Shown here: positions 35,251-42,607 of the stretch, one piece after another
Numbering within the stretch: the stretch's first letter is position 1
Layout: each line of letters opens with the position of its first letter
NCBI GenBank assembly: GCA_035388225.1
Contig: DAOOPM010000021.1
Coordinates: 3,488-67,487 of the forward strand
Source of the DNA: SB25 sp029560875
Lineage (GTDB): Bacteria > Bacteroidota > Bacteroidia > Bacteroidales > Tenuifilaceae
Length of the DNA stretch: 64,000 bases
Reading direction: 5' to 3'
The notes under the pieces: model-generated
Told to the model about the DNA's origin: nothing
Seen by the model: only the letters and a program-made list of their open reading frames with translations
Databases searched by the model: none
Translations under genes and position numbers: made by a program

Positions 35251-36480
35251 CTACAAATAATCCGATTTAGAAATATGGTTGGCCGTGAAAGGTGCAATTG
35301 CCCTTTGATATATTCCTTGAACATATGCTATTGCCATTCCATAGTTGGTCACAGGTATTCCAGCATCAATAGCAGGCCTTAATCGGTTTATTATCTGTTT
35401 GCGAGTTATCATACAACCACCACACTGAATAACCAATGAGTATTCCCTTATATCTCTTGGAAGTGCATCGAGCCCAGCAACCACATCGTACTCAAGTTGC
35501 TTCCCTGTAAAGTTCGATATCCAACGGGGAATTTTAACCCGCCCAATATCATCGCACGATGTATGGTGCGTACAACTTTCGAGCAGAAGAATTCTGTCGC
35601 CATTCTTTAGCTCCGAAATTTTAGGTGTCCCTTTAATATAATTGTCGAAATCGCCCTTGAATCGAGCCAAAAGAATACTAAAGCTGGTAAGCGGTATATC
35701 CTTTGGGATTGACGCATATGCCTTGACAAATATCTGACTATCGGTAATGGCTAAGGCTGGTTTAATTTGCGTTTTCCTAAGAAAAGCATCAACCTCACGC
35801 TCTTTTAAAACTATAGCCACAGCATCGTTGTCGAGAATATCGCGTATGGCTTGAACCTGTGGCAAAATAAGCCTCCCTGCGGGAGCTTCAACATCAATTG
35901 GGGTTATTAGCAGAACCAAGTCGCCATAGTTTATTAAATCGCCCAGTAGGGTAGGGGTTTTGAACGACGATTCTGGAATAGCATTTCTTATCGCATTAAT
36001 AAGTTTATCTATACTGTTTTTATCGTTGGTGTTGGTTTCAACCAATTCTTTATGTTTTTTCCCTTCAACCAAAGCCTTAAAAGTTGAAGTGGCTGGTTCG
36101 ATATCTGTTTTGTTATGAACAACAATAAATGGCGTGTCGGTTTTTCCGAATTCTTCAACAAGTAAATCCTCATTTTCGCCCCAAACATTATTTGTAGTTA
36201 CAAGAATTGCTAGGTCGATATGTTTAATTGATTCTAGAGTTTTTTCTATGCGTTTTTGTCCAAGTTCCCCAATATCGTCAATTCCCGCAGTATCAATAAG
36301 AATCACAGGGCCAAAGCCTGTAATTTCGAATGATTTTTTAACTGGGTCGGTGGTTGTTCCAGCAAAATCTGAAACAATTGCAACATTTTGCCCTGCAAGC
36401 AAATTAATTAAAGAACTCTTGCCGTTATTCCTTCTTCCGTATATTCCAATATGGGGTTTGGATTCTTTGCCTTTAGTCAT
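35251..36480 (-). CDS. hydF: [FeFe] hydrogenase maturation GTPase HydF
   Basis: The 409-residue protein has a GTPase domain with GRRNNGKSSL (G1), IDTAGID (G3) and HNKTD (G4), a dimerisation domain, and a C-terminal cluster-binding domain with CTHHTSC at about 300 and CGGCMITRKQI at about 350, which match the CxH...CxxC ligands. HydF is the scaffold on which the H-cluster precursor is built before transfer to HydA. HydE, HydG and a hydrogenase are not in this window. It indicates hydrogen metabolism and an anaerobic phase. Confidence 0.94.
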   Translation of the reverse strand: MTKGKESKPHIGIYGRRNNGKSSLINLLAGQNVAIVSDFAGTTTDPVKKSFEITGFGPVILIDTAGIDDIGELGQKRIEKTLESIKHIDLAILVTTNNVWGENEDLLVEEFGKTDTPFIVVHNKTDIEPATSTFKALVEGKKHKELVETNTNDKNSIDKLINAIRNAIPESSFKTPTLLGDLINYGDLVLLITPIDVEAPAGRLILPQVQAIRDILDNDAVAIVLKEREVDAFLRKTQIKPALAITDSQIFVKAYASIPKDIPLTSFSILLARFKGDFDNYIKGTPKISELKNGDRILLLESCTHHTSCDDIGRVKIPRWISNFTGKQLEYDVVAGLDALPRDIREYSLVIQCGGCMITRKQIINRLRPAIDAGIPVTNYGMAIAYVQGIYQRAIAPFTANHISKSDYL

Positions 36481-36499
36481 TAATCGTGTTTTAAAAATA

Positions 36500-36531
36500 C
36501 AAATATATCTCTTTAAAATTCATCTTTACAA
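36500..36531 (-). promoter_or_regulatory. Putative hydF promoter
   Basis: On the minus strand a TTG (36529-36531) is followed after 21 nt by TATATTTG (36500-36507), a good -7 element. The hydF ATG lies 19 nt further on. The -33 part is incomplete, so confidence is moderate. Confidence 0.45.
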
Positions 36532-36659
36532 CGTTTAAAAGCCATAAGAGTTTAATTTTAATAATTTAAAAGATAGAGGGATAACTTCGAAAAAAGATTA
36601 GTAAATTGCATTGATTTTTCGAACAAATAAGAAAACCGTTAAACTTAAATCTATAGAAA

Positions 36660-37610
36660 ATGAGTAAAAAATTTATTGCCATTCTTGTTGCAATTATGGT
36701 CATTGGCGCTGCTGAATCGAAAGCACAAATAGGTAGTTTTTTAAAGGAAAAAGCTCAAAAGGCTGTAGCCAATAAAAAGGAGGAGCAGAAAAAGGAGGAA
36801 CAACAAAAAGAGGAGCAGCAGCAAACAGAGCAGAAACAAAAACCTCAGAAGCAAACTAATCCTGCAAACAATTTTATGCAGAAAAAGATGATGGGTATGA
36901 TGGGCTTCAATAACGTTAAGTTCGATTTAGCCTATAGTTACACATCAAACCTGAAGATGGATATTGAATCTGTTGATTCTGCTTCAACGGAGGTTAATAA
37001 GGTGGCCTACACCTCTTACTTCGATAAAAATTCCAAGAATTTTGCAATGGAGTTCGAAACTGTCGACAAGGAATCAGGCGAAAAGGTTAAGTCGCTTATG
37101 ATTTTCGACTATAAGAATATGGCCATGCTTATTCTTTCAGATAAGAATGGCGAAAAGAGCGGTATTGCAATGGAAATACCAAAGGATTCTATTCAAGAGA
37201 ATGCCGCTGACGAAGAAGCCGCTGCAGAAACTGCAAAGCAGGAGGATTTGGCCGATTACAATATGTACTACAAACCTACAGGACGTAGCAAAAAAATTGC
37301 AGGCTTTGGTTGCAAGGAGTATGCTTATGAAAATCCTGAAGGACGTGTAGAACTTTGGGCTACCAACGATTTTAAATACGACTATTCCAGCGCTTACGGA
37401 CAAATGGGTGGTTTTCAAGCCTTGTCAACTGCTGGGTTTGGTGGGTATCTTTTAGGTACAGTGCTTGAGATGCATTTTAAGGATAGCGACTCCAATGCTC
37501 GCTCTGACCTTTTTGTTAAGGAAATCAACCCAAACTCATCTAAGCAATTTAATATTGCCGATTATCAAATCATTGGTTTAGGTGGGGATAAGGGTAAGTC
37601 GAAAAAATAA
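36660..37610 (+). CDS. Exported DUF4412-like protein with charged low-complexity linker
   Basis: The 316-residue protein has a signal peptide (about 1-22, ending ESKAQ), then a Lys/Glu/Gln-rich segment of repeated KEEQQ units (about 30-68) and a beta-rich domain that resembles DUF4412. The domain shows KVKSLMIFDYKNMAMLILSD, a GFGCKEYAYE strand and GRVELWATND. The function is unknown; a periplasmic or surface location is expected. It has its own terminator and stands alone. Confidence 0.72.
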   Translation: MSKKFIAILVAIMVIGAAESKAQIGSFLKEKAQKAVANKKEEQKKEEQQKEEQQQTEQKQKPQKQTNPANNFMQKKMMGMMGFNNVKFDLAYSYTSNLKMDIESVDSASTEVNKVAYTSYFDKNSKNFAMEFETVDKESGEKVKSLMIFDYKNMAMLILSDKNGEKSGIAMEIPKDSIQENAADEEAAAETAKQEDLADYNMYYKPTGRSKKIAGFGCKEYAYENPEGRVELWATNDFKYDYSSAYGQMGGFQALSTAGFGGYLLGTVLEMHFKDSDSNARSDLFVKEINPNSSKQFNIADYQIIGLGGDKGKSKK

Positions 37611-37630
37611 AGAAATCAATAAATTTTTTT

Positions 37631-37654
37631 AAGGGCTGCTTTTGTAGCCCTTTT
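37631..37654 (+). terminator. Rho-independent terminator after the DUF4412-like gene
   Basis: AAGGGCT and AGCCCTT form a 7-bp stem followed by TTTTCTATTT, 20 bases beyond the stop codon. Confidence 0.8.
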
Positions 37655-37741
37655 CTATTTCTAATAACTAATTTTAGCTAAGCCCTATGTTAATTCCTTT
37701 CCAAATGATAAAACACAGTTTTCAAAAAGTCTAAAAATGAT

Positions 37742-37749
37742 TAACTTTG
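37742..37749 (+). promoter_or_regulatory. Bacteroidota -7 element TAACTTTG upstream of rsfS
   Basis: TAACTTTG fits TAnnTTTG and lies 22 nt before the rsfS ATG. The region about 20 nt upstream is T-rich (GTTTTC) but lacks a perfect TTTG. It is the best promoter candidate for the rsfS-ftsH-cdsA run. Confidence 0.4.
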
Positions 37750-37771
37750 TGGCTTATTTTAAGAAACATAA

Positions 37772-38179
37772 ATGGCAGTAAAAAAGAAGAAAACAAATAA
37801 TTCCGATGAATTGCTTGCTTGTATTGTTGATGCAATTCAGGAAAAGAAGGGGAAAAACTTAGTTTCACTAGAGATAGGCTCACTACCCAATGCTGTTTGC
37901 AAATACTTTGTAGTTTGCAATGCCGACTCAACCACACAAGTTAACGCTATAGCCGATAATGTAGAGTTTAGAGCAACCGAAAAACTTAAGGAAAAAGTTT
38001 ACAAATCGGCAGGTTACGAGAACTCAATATGGATTGTATTGGATTATGTTGATATTGTGGTTCACATTTTTCAAACCGAATGGAGAGCGTTCTATAAACT
38101 TGAGGACTTGTGGGCTGATGGAAAGTTTACCCCTTATGGTGAGCAGGAACCACTTAGTTCGTTCGATTTTTCAGAGTAG
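37772..38179 (+). CDS. rsfS: Ribosome silencing factor RsfS
   Basis: The 135-residue protein shows the RsfS/Iojap pattern: VDAIQEKKGKNLVSLEIG, CKYFVVCNADSTTQVNAIADNVE, and the C-terminal WIVLDYVDIVVHIFQTEWRAFYKLEDLW. It binds ribosomal protein L14 and blocks subunit joining in starvation. In Bacteroidota it is commonly placed just before ftsH, as here. Confidence 0.95.
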   Translation: MAVKKKKTNNSDELLACIVDAIQEKKGKNLVSLEIGSLPNAVCKYFVVCNADSTTQVNAIADNVEFRATEKLKEKVYKSAGYENSIWIVLDYVDIVVHIFQTEWRAFYKLEDLWADGKFTPYGEQEPLSSFDFSE

Positions 38180-38232
38180 TGGAACAATTATTTAAAATCA
38201 ACGTTATTTATTCGAATTAAGTTTTTTTGAAT

Positions 38233-40236
38233 ATGGATAATAGTAAAAAGAAAAAAGATAACGACCCATTTTTTGGCGATGGTGAGAATAAGCCCAAAGC
38301 CCCAAAATTTAATGTTTACTGGGTTTATATATTGATTATTGCAGGTATCATATTCCTGCAGTTTTTCTACTCTGGGAAAAATGCTGTGGTAACTTCATGG
38401 CAGGAGGTTAAAAACCAAATGCTTGTCAATAAAGAGGTTCAGAAATTAGTGGTAATCCGGAATCAAGGGAAAGTTGAAGTTTATCTGAAAGAAGATAAAC
38501 TCGAAAAATATAAGGATAGATTAGGCACAGGCATGAACTCTGTTCCTAAATCGGGTCCACATTTCACATTTACTATAGGTTCAATAGAAACCTTTGATAA
38601 TCAGCTCAAGGAAGCCCAAACAGAAGTCAAGGAAGAAGAAAAAATCTATCCCGAGTATGTTGAACGCCCAAATTATTTCGCCGAAATCTTAACTTGGGTT
38701 CTTCCATTTGCATTATTGATAGGCCTTTATGTCTTCATTTTCCGTAGAATGAGCAAGGGTGGAGGCCCTGGTGGTGCTGGTAACATCTTTAGCGTTGGTA
38801 AGTCAAAAGCCCAGCTTTTCGATAAGGAATCGAATGCAAAGATTGACTTTAAGGATGTTGCAGGTCTTGAGGAGGCAAAGGTTGAGGTTATGGAAATTGT
38901 TGAATTCCTCAAAAACCCAAAGAAATTTACTGATTTAGGCGGAAAAATACCAAAAGGTGCTCTGCTTGTTGGCCCTCCAGGTACTGGTAAAACATTACTT
39001 GCAAAAGCGGTTGCTGGCGAGGCAAACGTACCATTCTTTAGCATGTCGGGTTCCGATTTTGTGGAGATGTTTGTGGGTGTTGGGGCATCGCGTGTGCGCG
39101 ATTTATTCCGCCAAGCCAAGGAAAAGGCTCCTTGTATTGTTTTCATTGACGAGATTGATGCTATTGGGCGTGCTCGTGGTAAGAATGCGAACTTCTCAGG
39201 AAATGATGAGCGCGAAAATACTTTGAACCAGTTGCTTACCGAAATGGATGGCTTCGGTTCTAATCAGGGAGTTATTATATTGGCTGCAACTAACCGTGCA
39301 GATATCCTAGATAGAGCATTGCTTCGTGCAGGTAGGTTCGACCGTCAAATTCATGTGGAATTACCTGACTATAAGGAACGACTTGAGATTTTTAAGGTAC
39401 ACCTTCGCCCAATTAAACTTGAGGCAAGTTTCGATATAACTTTTCTTGCTAAGCAAACTCCAGGATTTTCTGGTGCCGACATAGCTAACGTTTGTAACGA
39501 GGCTGCTCTAATTGCTGCCCGTAAGAATAAACAGTCGGTTGAGAAACAGGATTTCCTCGATGCTATTGATAGAATTATTGGTGGTTTAGAGAAGAAGAAC
39601 AAAATAATATCAAAAGAAGAAAAGAAAACAATTGCATACCACGAGGCTGGTCATGCTACAGTTAGTTGGTTGCTTGAGCATGCTAATCCATTACTTAAAG
39701 TTTCAATTATTCCTCGTGGACGCTCGTTGGGTGCAGCTTGGTACTTACCAGAGGAACGCCAAATAACAACCACTGAGCAACTTTTCGATGAGATGTGTGC
39801 CACTCTTGGTGGTCGTGCTGCTGAGGAGGTTGCCTTTGCTAAAATTTCTACAGGAGCGCTTAACGACCTTGAGCGAGTTACCAAGCAAGCCTACGCCATG
39901 ATTGCATACTTTGGTATGGGTAAAACCGTTGGCAATATAAGTTATTACGACTCGTCGGGACAGAATGAGTATGCTTTTAGCAAGCCCTATAGTGAGAAAA
40001 CTGCCGAGCAAATTGATGTTGAGGTTAAGGGTTTGATTGATAGGGCTTATGAGAATGCAAAGCGTATTCTTGTTGAGAACCTTGAAGGACACACCAAATT
40101 AGCCGATTTATTACTTGAACGCGAGGTTATATTTAGTGAGGATTTGGAGCAAATCTTTGGCCCTCGAAAAACTTTAAGTCGCGAGCAGGAGTTGGCCAAG
40201 GAGTTGGATGAGGAGTCGCATAAAAACGAAAACTAA
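38233..40236 (+). CDS. ftsH: ATP-dependent zinc metalloprotease FtsH
   Basis: The protein of 667 residues has an N-terminal membrane segment (about 28-46), a periplasmic domain, a second membrane segment (about 150-170), an AAA+ domain with Walker A GPPGTGKT and Walker B VFIDEIDA, the pore motif FVEMFVG, and the zinc protease motif HEAGH. It degrades membrane and regulatory proteins as a hexamer. The ATG at 38233 was chosen over a TTG two codons upstream. It ends 14 bases before the DUF2007 gene. Confidence 0.97.
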   Translation: MDNSKKKKDNDPFFGDGENKPKAPKFNVYWVYILIIAGIIFLQFFYSGKNAVVTSWQEVKNQMLVNKEVQKLVVIRNQGKVEVYLKEDKLEKYKDRLGTGMNSVPKSGPHFTFTIGSIETFDNQLKEAQTEVKEEEKIYPEYVERPNYFAEILTWVLPFALLIGLYVFIFRRMSKGGGPGGAGNIFSVGKSKAQLFDKESNAKIDFKDVAGLEEAKVEVMEIVEFLKNPKKFTDLGGKIPKGALLVGPPGTGKTLLAKAVAGEANVPFFSMSGSDFVEMFVGVGASRVRDLFRQAKEKAPCIVFIDEIDAIGRARGKNANFSGNDERENTLNQLLTEMDGFGSNQGVIILAATNRADILDRALLRAGRFDRQIHVELPDYKERLEIFKVHLRPIKLEASFDITFLAKQTPGFSGADIANVCNEAALIAARKNKQSVEKQDFLDAIDRIIGGLEKKNKIISKEEKKTIAYHEAGHATVSWLLEHANPLLKVSIIPRGRSLGAAWYLPEERQITTTEQLFDEMCATLGGRAAEEVAFAKISTGALNDLERVTKQAYAMIAYFGMGKTVGNISYYDSSGQNEYAFSKPYSEKTAEQIDVEVKGLIDRAYENAKRILVENLEGHTKLADLLLEREVIFSEDLEQIFGPRKTLSREQELAKELDEESHKNEN

Positions 40237-40250
40237 ATCAACCTAAAGTT

Positions 40251-40454
40251 ATGGACGATAATTGGACAGTTGCTTACTCAACAAGTAAATCTTGGCAAGC
40301 CGAAATTGCTAAGCAGGTTTTGGAGGATAACGGAATTGCCGCAGTTATCATAAATAAGCAAGATTCTAGCTATCTATTTGGCGAGGCCGAAGTTTATGTA
40401 GATATTTGCAATTTGGAAAAAGCAAAAGAACTCACTAAAAATATCGATAATTGA
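40251..40454 (+). CDS. DUF2007 domain protein
   Basis: The 67-residue protein has the DUF2007 pattern, with SWQAEIAKQVLEDNGIAAVI and LFGEAEVYVDICNLEKAKEL, a small ferredoxin-like fold thought to take part in signal transduction. Its stop codon overlaps the TTG start of cdsA (TTGA), so translation is likely coupled. The function is not known. Confidence 0.88.
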   Translation: MDDNWTVAYSTSKSWQAEIAKQVLEDNGIAAVIINKQDSSYLFGEAEVYVDICNLEKAKELTKNIDN

Positions 40455-41278
40455 GCGAATTTCTTAAAAGGACCATAAGTGGAGTCCTGTTTGTAGTAAC
40501 TGTTGTTGGGGCTATTCTAATTAGCCACATCACCTTCTTTATTGTTTTTCTTGGATTGATGATTGCAAGTTTGTACGAGTTCTATATACTAGGGCTCAAA
40601 GCAAAAATCCGTCCGCAGGCTTTACTGGGAATTTTTCTTGGAGTGGCTCTTTTCGTTTGGTCGTACCTTTACTCTTCGGGCGAAATAGAACGGATTACTT
40701 TATTTGGTTTCATTCCATTAATTGTAGGTGTTTTTATAGTGGAATTGTACAGGGCACAGCATAAGCCAATTCACAATATAGCCTATACCTTACTTGGGCT
40801 AATTTATATAGCATTACCTTTTGCATTATTAAACTTTATTGTTATAAATGGCTCATCGTTTAAAATGACCTACGAGCCTAAAATTCTGCTAGGTATACTA
40901 TTCCTTGTGTGGAGCAACGATACAGGCGCATATCTTTTTGGTGTAAGTATGGGTAAGCATAAGATGTTTCCTCGAATATCGCCCAAGAAGAGTTGGGAGG
41001 GCTTTGTTGGCGGAATAGTTGTAACTGCTTTAGTGGCTTGGTTTATTTCAGGGTTCTTTACGGAGATAAATTATAAGCATTGGCTTGTAATTGGTCTAAT
41101 TTGCTCATTAATGGGTGTATTTGGCGATTTGGTTGAGTCAATGTTTAAGCGTAGCATTGGCGTAAAGGACTCGGGTAAATTCCTGCCTGGTCATGGTGGT
41201 TTGTTGGACAGATTCGATGCATTAATAATGGTTATTCCAGTAGTTTATGCCTACTTGGAGGTTATGATGATTATATAA
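40451..41278 (+). CDS. cdsA: Phosphatidate cytidylyltransferase
   Basis: The 275-residue membrane protein has about eight helices and the C-terminal CDP-diglyceride synthetase signature SWEGFVGGIV followed by DLVESMFKRSIGVKDSGKFLPGHGG-type residues (about 220-245), including the DxxxSxxKR and GxxD-like acidic sites. It makes CDP-diacylglycerol from phosphatidic acid and CTP. The start is TTG, overlapping the previous stop; the N-terminus SEFLKRTISG fits the family. The next gene is the phosphatidylserine decarboxylase. Confidence 0.95.
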   Translation: MSEFLKRTISGVLFVVTVVGAILISHITFFIVFLGLMIASLYEFYILGLKAKIRPQALLGIFLGVALFVWSYLYSSGEIERITLFGFIPLIVGVFIVELYRAQHKPIHNIAYTLLGLIYIALPFALLNFIVINGSSFKMTYEPKILLGILFLVWSNDTGAYLFGVSMGKHKMFPRISPKKSWEGFVGGIVVTALVAWFISGFFTEINYKHWLVIGLICSLMGVFGDLVESMFKRSIGVKDSGKFLPGHGGLLDRFDALIMVIPVVYAYLEVMMII

Positions 41279-41299
41279 CAATTAACAACTTTACAGTAA

Positions 41300-41959
41300 A
41301 TGAGAGTTCATAAGGAAGGTTATGCCATTTTGTTGGTGAGTTTTTTTGCACTTTTAGCACTTAATGTGTTAACATTTTTATTCAGTCATATTGCATTTTA
41401 CATTGTATTATCTGCGTCAGTTTTGTTGATGATTTTCCTGCTTCGTTTTTTTAGAGTACCCAATAGGACTTTCCGTCAGGATTCCAATGTGGTTCTTGCA
41501 CCTGCTGATGGTAAGGTTGTAACAATTGAGGAGGTTTACGAAGACGAATTCCTTAAAACCAAGTGTATTCAAGTGTCCGTATTTATGTCGGTTTGGAATG
41601 TACATATTAACTGGTTTCCCATTAAAGGGATAATTAAGTACTACAAGTATCACCCAGGCGAATATTTGGTGGCTTGGCATCCAAAATCATCAACCCACAA
41701 CGAGAGAACCACCGTTGTTGTTGAACGTAACGATGGGGTATCAATCCTACTGCGCCAGATTGCAGGTGCTGTTGCCCGTAGAATTATATGCTATGCAAAA
41801 GAAGGTAATAGTGTAGAGCAATGCTCCGAAATGGGTTTCATTAGGTTTGGCTCAAGGGTTGACATCTTCTTACCTTTGGATTCAAAGGTTGAGGTTAAAA
41901 TTGGACAGAAAACCACTGGAAATAGCACCATAATTGCTACTATTCCTCAAAAAGCATAG
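41300..41959 (+). CDS. psd: Phosphatidylserine decarboxylase-related protein
   Basis: The 219-residue protein has two N-terminal membrane helices (about 10-45), APADGKVV near 60-67, the FMSVWNVHINWFP motif and the C-terminal autocleavage site in RFGSRVDIF. Cleavage there would give a pyruvoyl group on the new serine-derived end. This short form is typical of the Bacteroidota enzyme that makes phosphatidylethanolamine. It is the last gene of the rsfS-ftsH-DUF2007-cdsA-psd block and stops one base before a convergent lipoprotein gene. Confidence 0.94.
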   Translation: MRVHKEGYAILLVSFFALLALNVLTFLFSHIAFYIVLSASVLLMIFLLRFFRVPNRTFRQDSNVVLAPADGKVVTIEEVYEDEFLKTKCIQVSVFMSVWNVHINWFPIKGIIKYYKYHPGEYLVAWHPKSSTHNERTTVVVERNDGVSILLRQIAGAVARRIICYAKEGNSVEQCSEMGFIRFGSRVDIFLPLDSKVEVKIGQKTTGNSTIIATIPQKA

Positions 41960-41960
41960 T

Positions 41961-42479
41961 TTAATCGTAATACGATTCAAATTTTATCTTCTTCAACTTT
42001 CCTTTTTTAAAGATAAAAGTGAAGGTTCTATCTTTACCCTGGGTCGATAACTTTACAGTATCGGCCTCAGTTTTTTTAATGCCTTCAATTGCATTGAAGA
42101 GTTGTTCTCTACTCATGCCCGTAGTAATGCCATTGATGAGTTTTATTTGTGAATCGGCAATAGACCCGGCCATTAGTATCTCCTTGTTAAAGTTCGATTT
42201 ATACACAAAAATCTCACTTTGCTTATATATAAACTGGTAAATGGTGTCGGTTTTTGATGGGTAGTGTACATTCTTTCTGGCAAGTTTTCGGATTTTGGTT
42301 CCGTCAGGTAAGGCTTTATTGAACGATGCTATACTCTCATCGTGGTTAAAAGGAGAGGTAAGGAATTTCTCAGATATAATTGGCTTAATATCTTTTGTTA
42401 CATTCTTTGTGCTTTTGCAACCTACTATGACAAGCGAAATAAGAGTAAGTGTTGACAGGACAATTTTTATATTGTTCAT
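41961..42479 (-). CDS. Lipoprotein of unknown function, BamE/SmpA-like C-terminus
   Basis: The 172-residue protein has a lipoprotein signal with lipobox VIVGC (cysteine at about 21). The C-terminal half, with INGITTGMSREQLFNAI followed by three predicted strands, resembles the two-helix three-strand SmpA/OmlA fold of BamE, but the match is only by pattern. It is convergent with psd. The function is unknown. Confidence 0.72.
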   Translation of the reverse strand: MNNIKIVLSTLTLISLVIVGCKSTKNVTKDIKPIISEKFLTSPFNHDESIASFNKALPDGTKIRKLARKNVHYPSKTDTIYQFIYKQSEIFVYKSNFNKEILMAGSIADSQIKLINGITTGMSREQLFNAIEGIKKTEADTVKLSTQGKDRTFTFIFKKGKLKKIKFESYYD

Positions 42480-42607
42480 GATGTGTATTTGTTAAGTGAT
42501 TTATACAAATTTATGTTTTTATAGAAAAATCGACCTGAAAACTTCTTTAAAATAATGGCAATGATTTATTTTTTTATAACTTGGTATAGAAACTTTCCTG
42601 GTAATTT

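Noticed and set aside
36730..36870. A variable repeat tract in the KEEQQ-rich part of the exported protein gene
   Set aside because: The codons are not identical from unit to unit, so it looks like a charged low-complexity linker and not a phase-variable tandem repeat.
38727..39146. A 139-codon open frame on the minus strand inside ftsH
   Set aside because: It covers the conserved AAA+ region of FtsH in antisense and has no start signal or family pattern.
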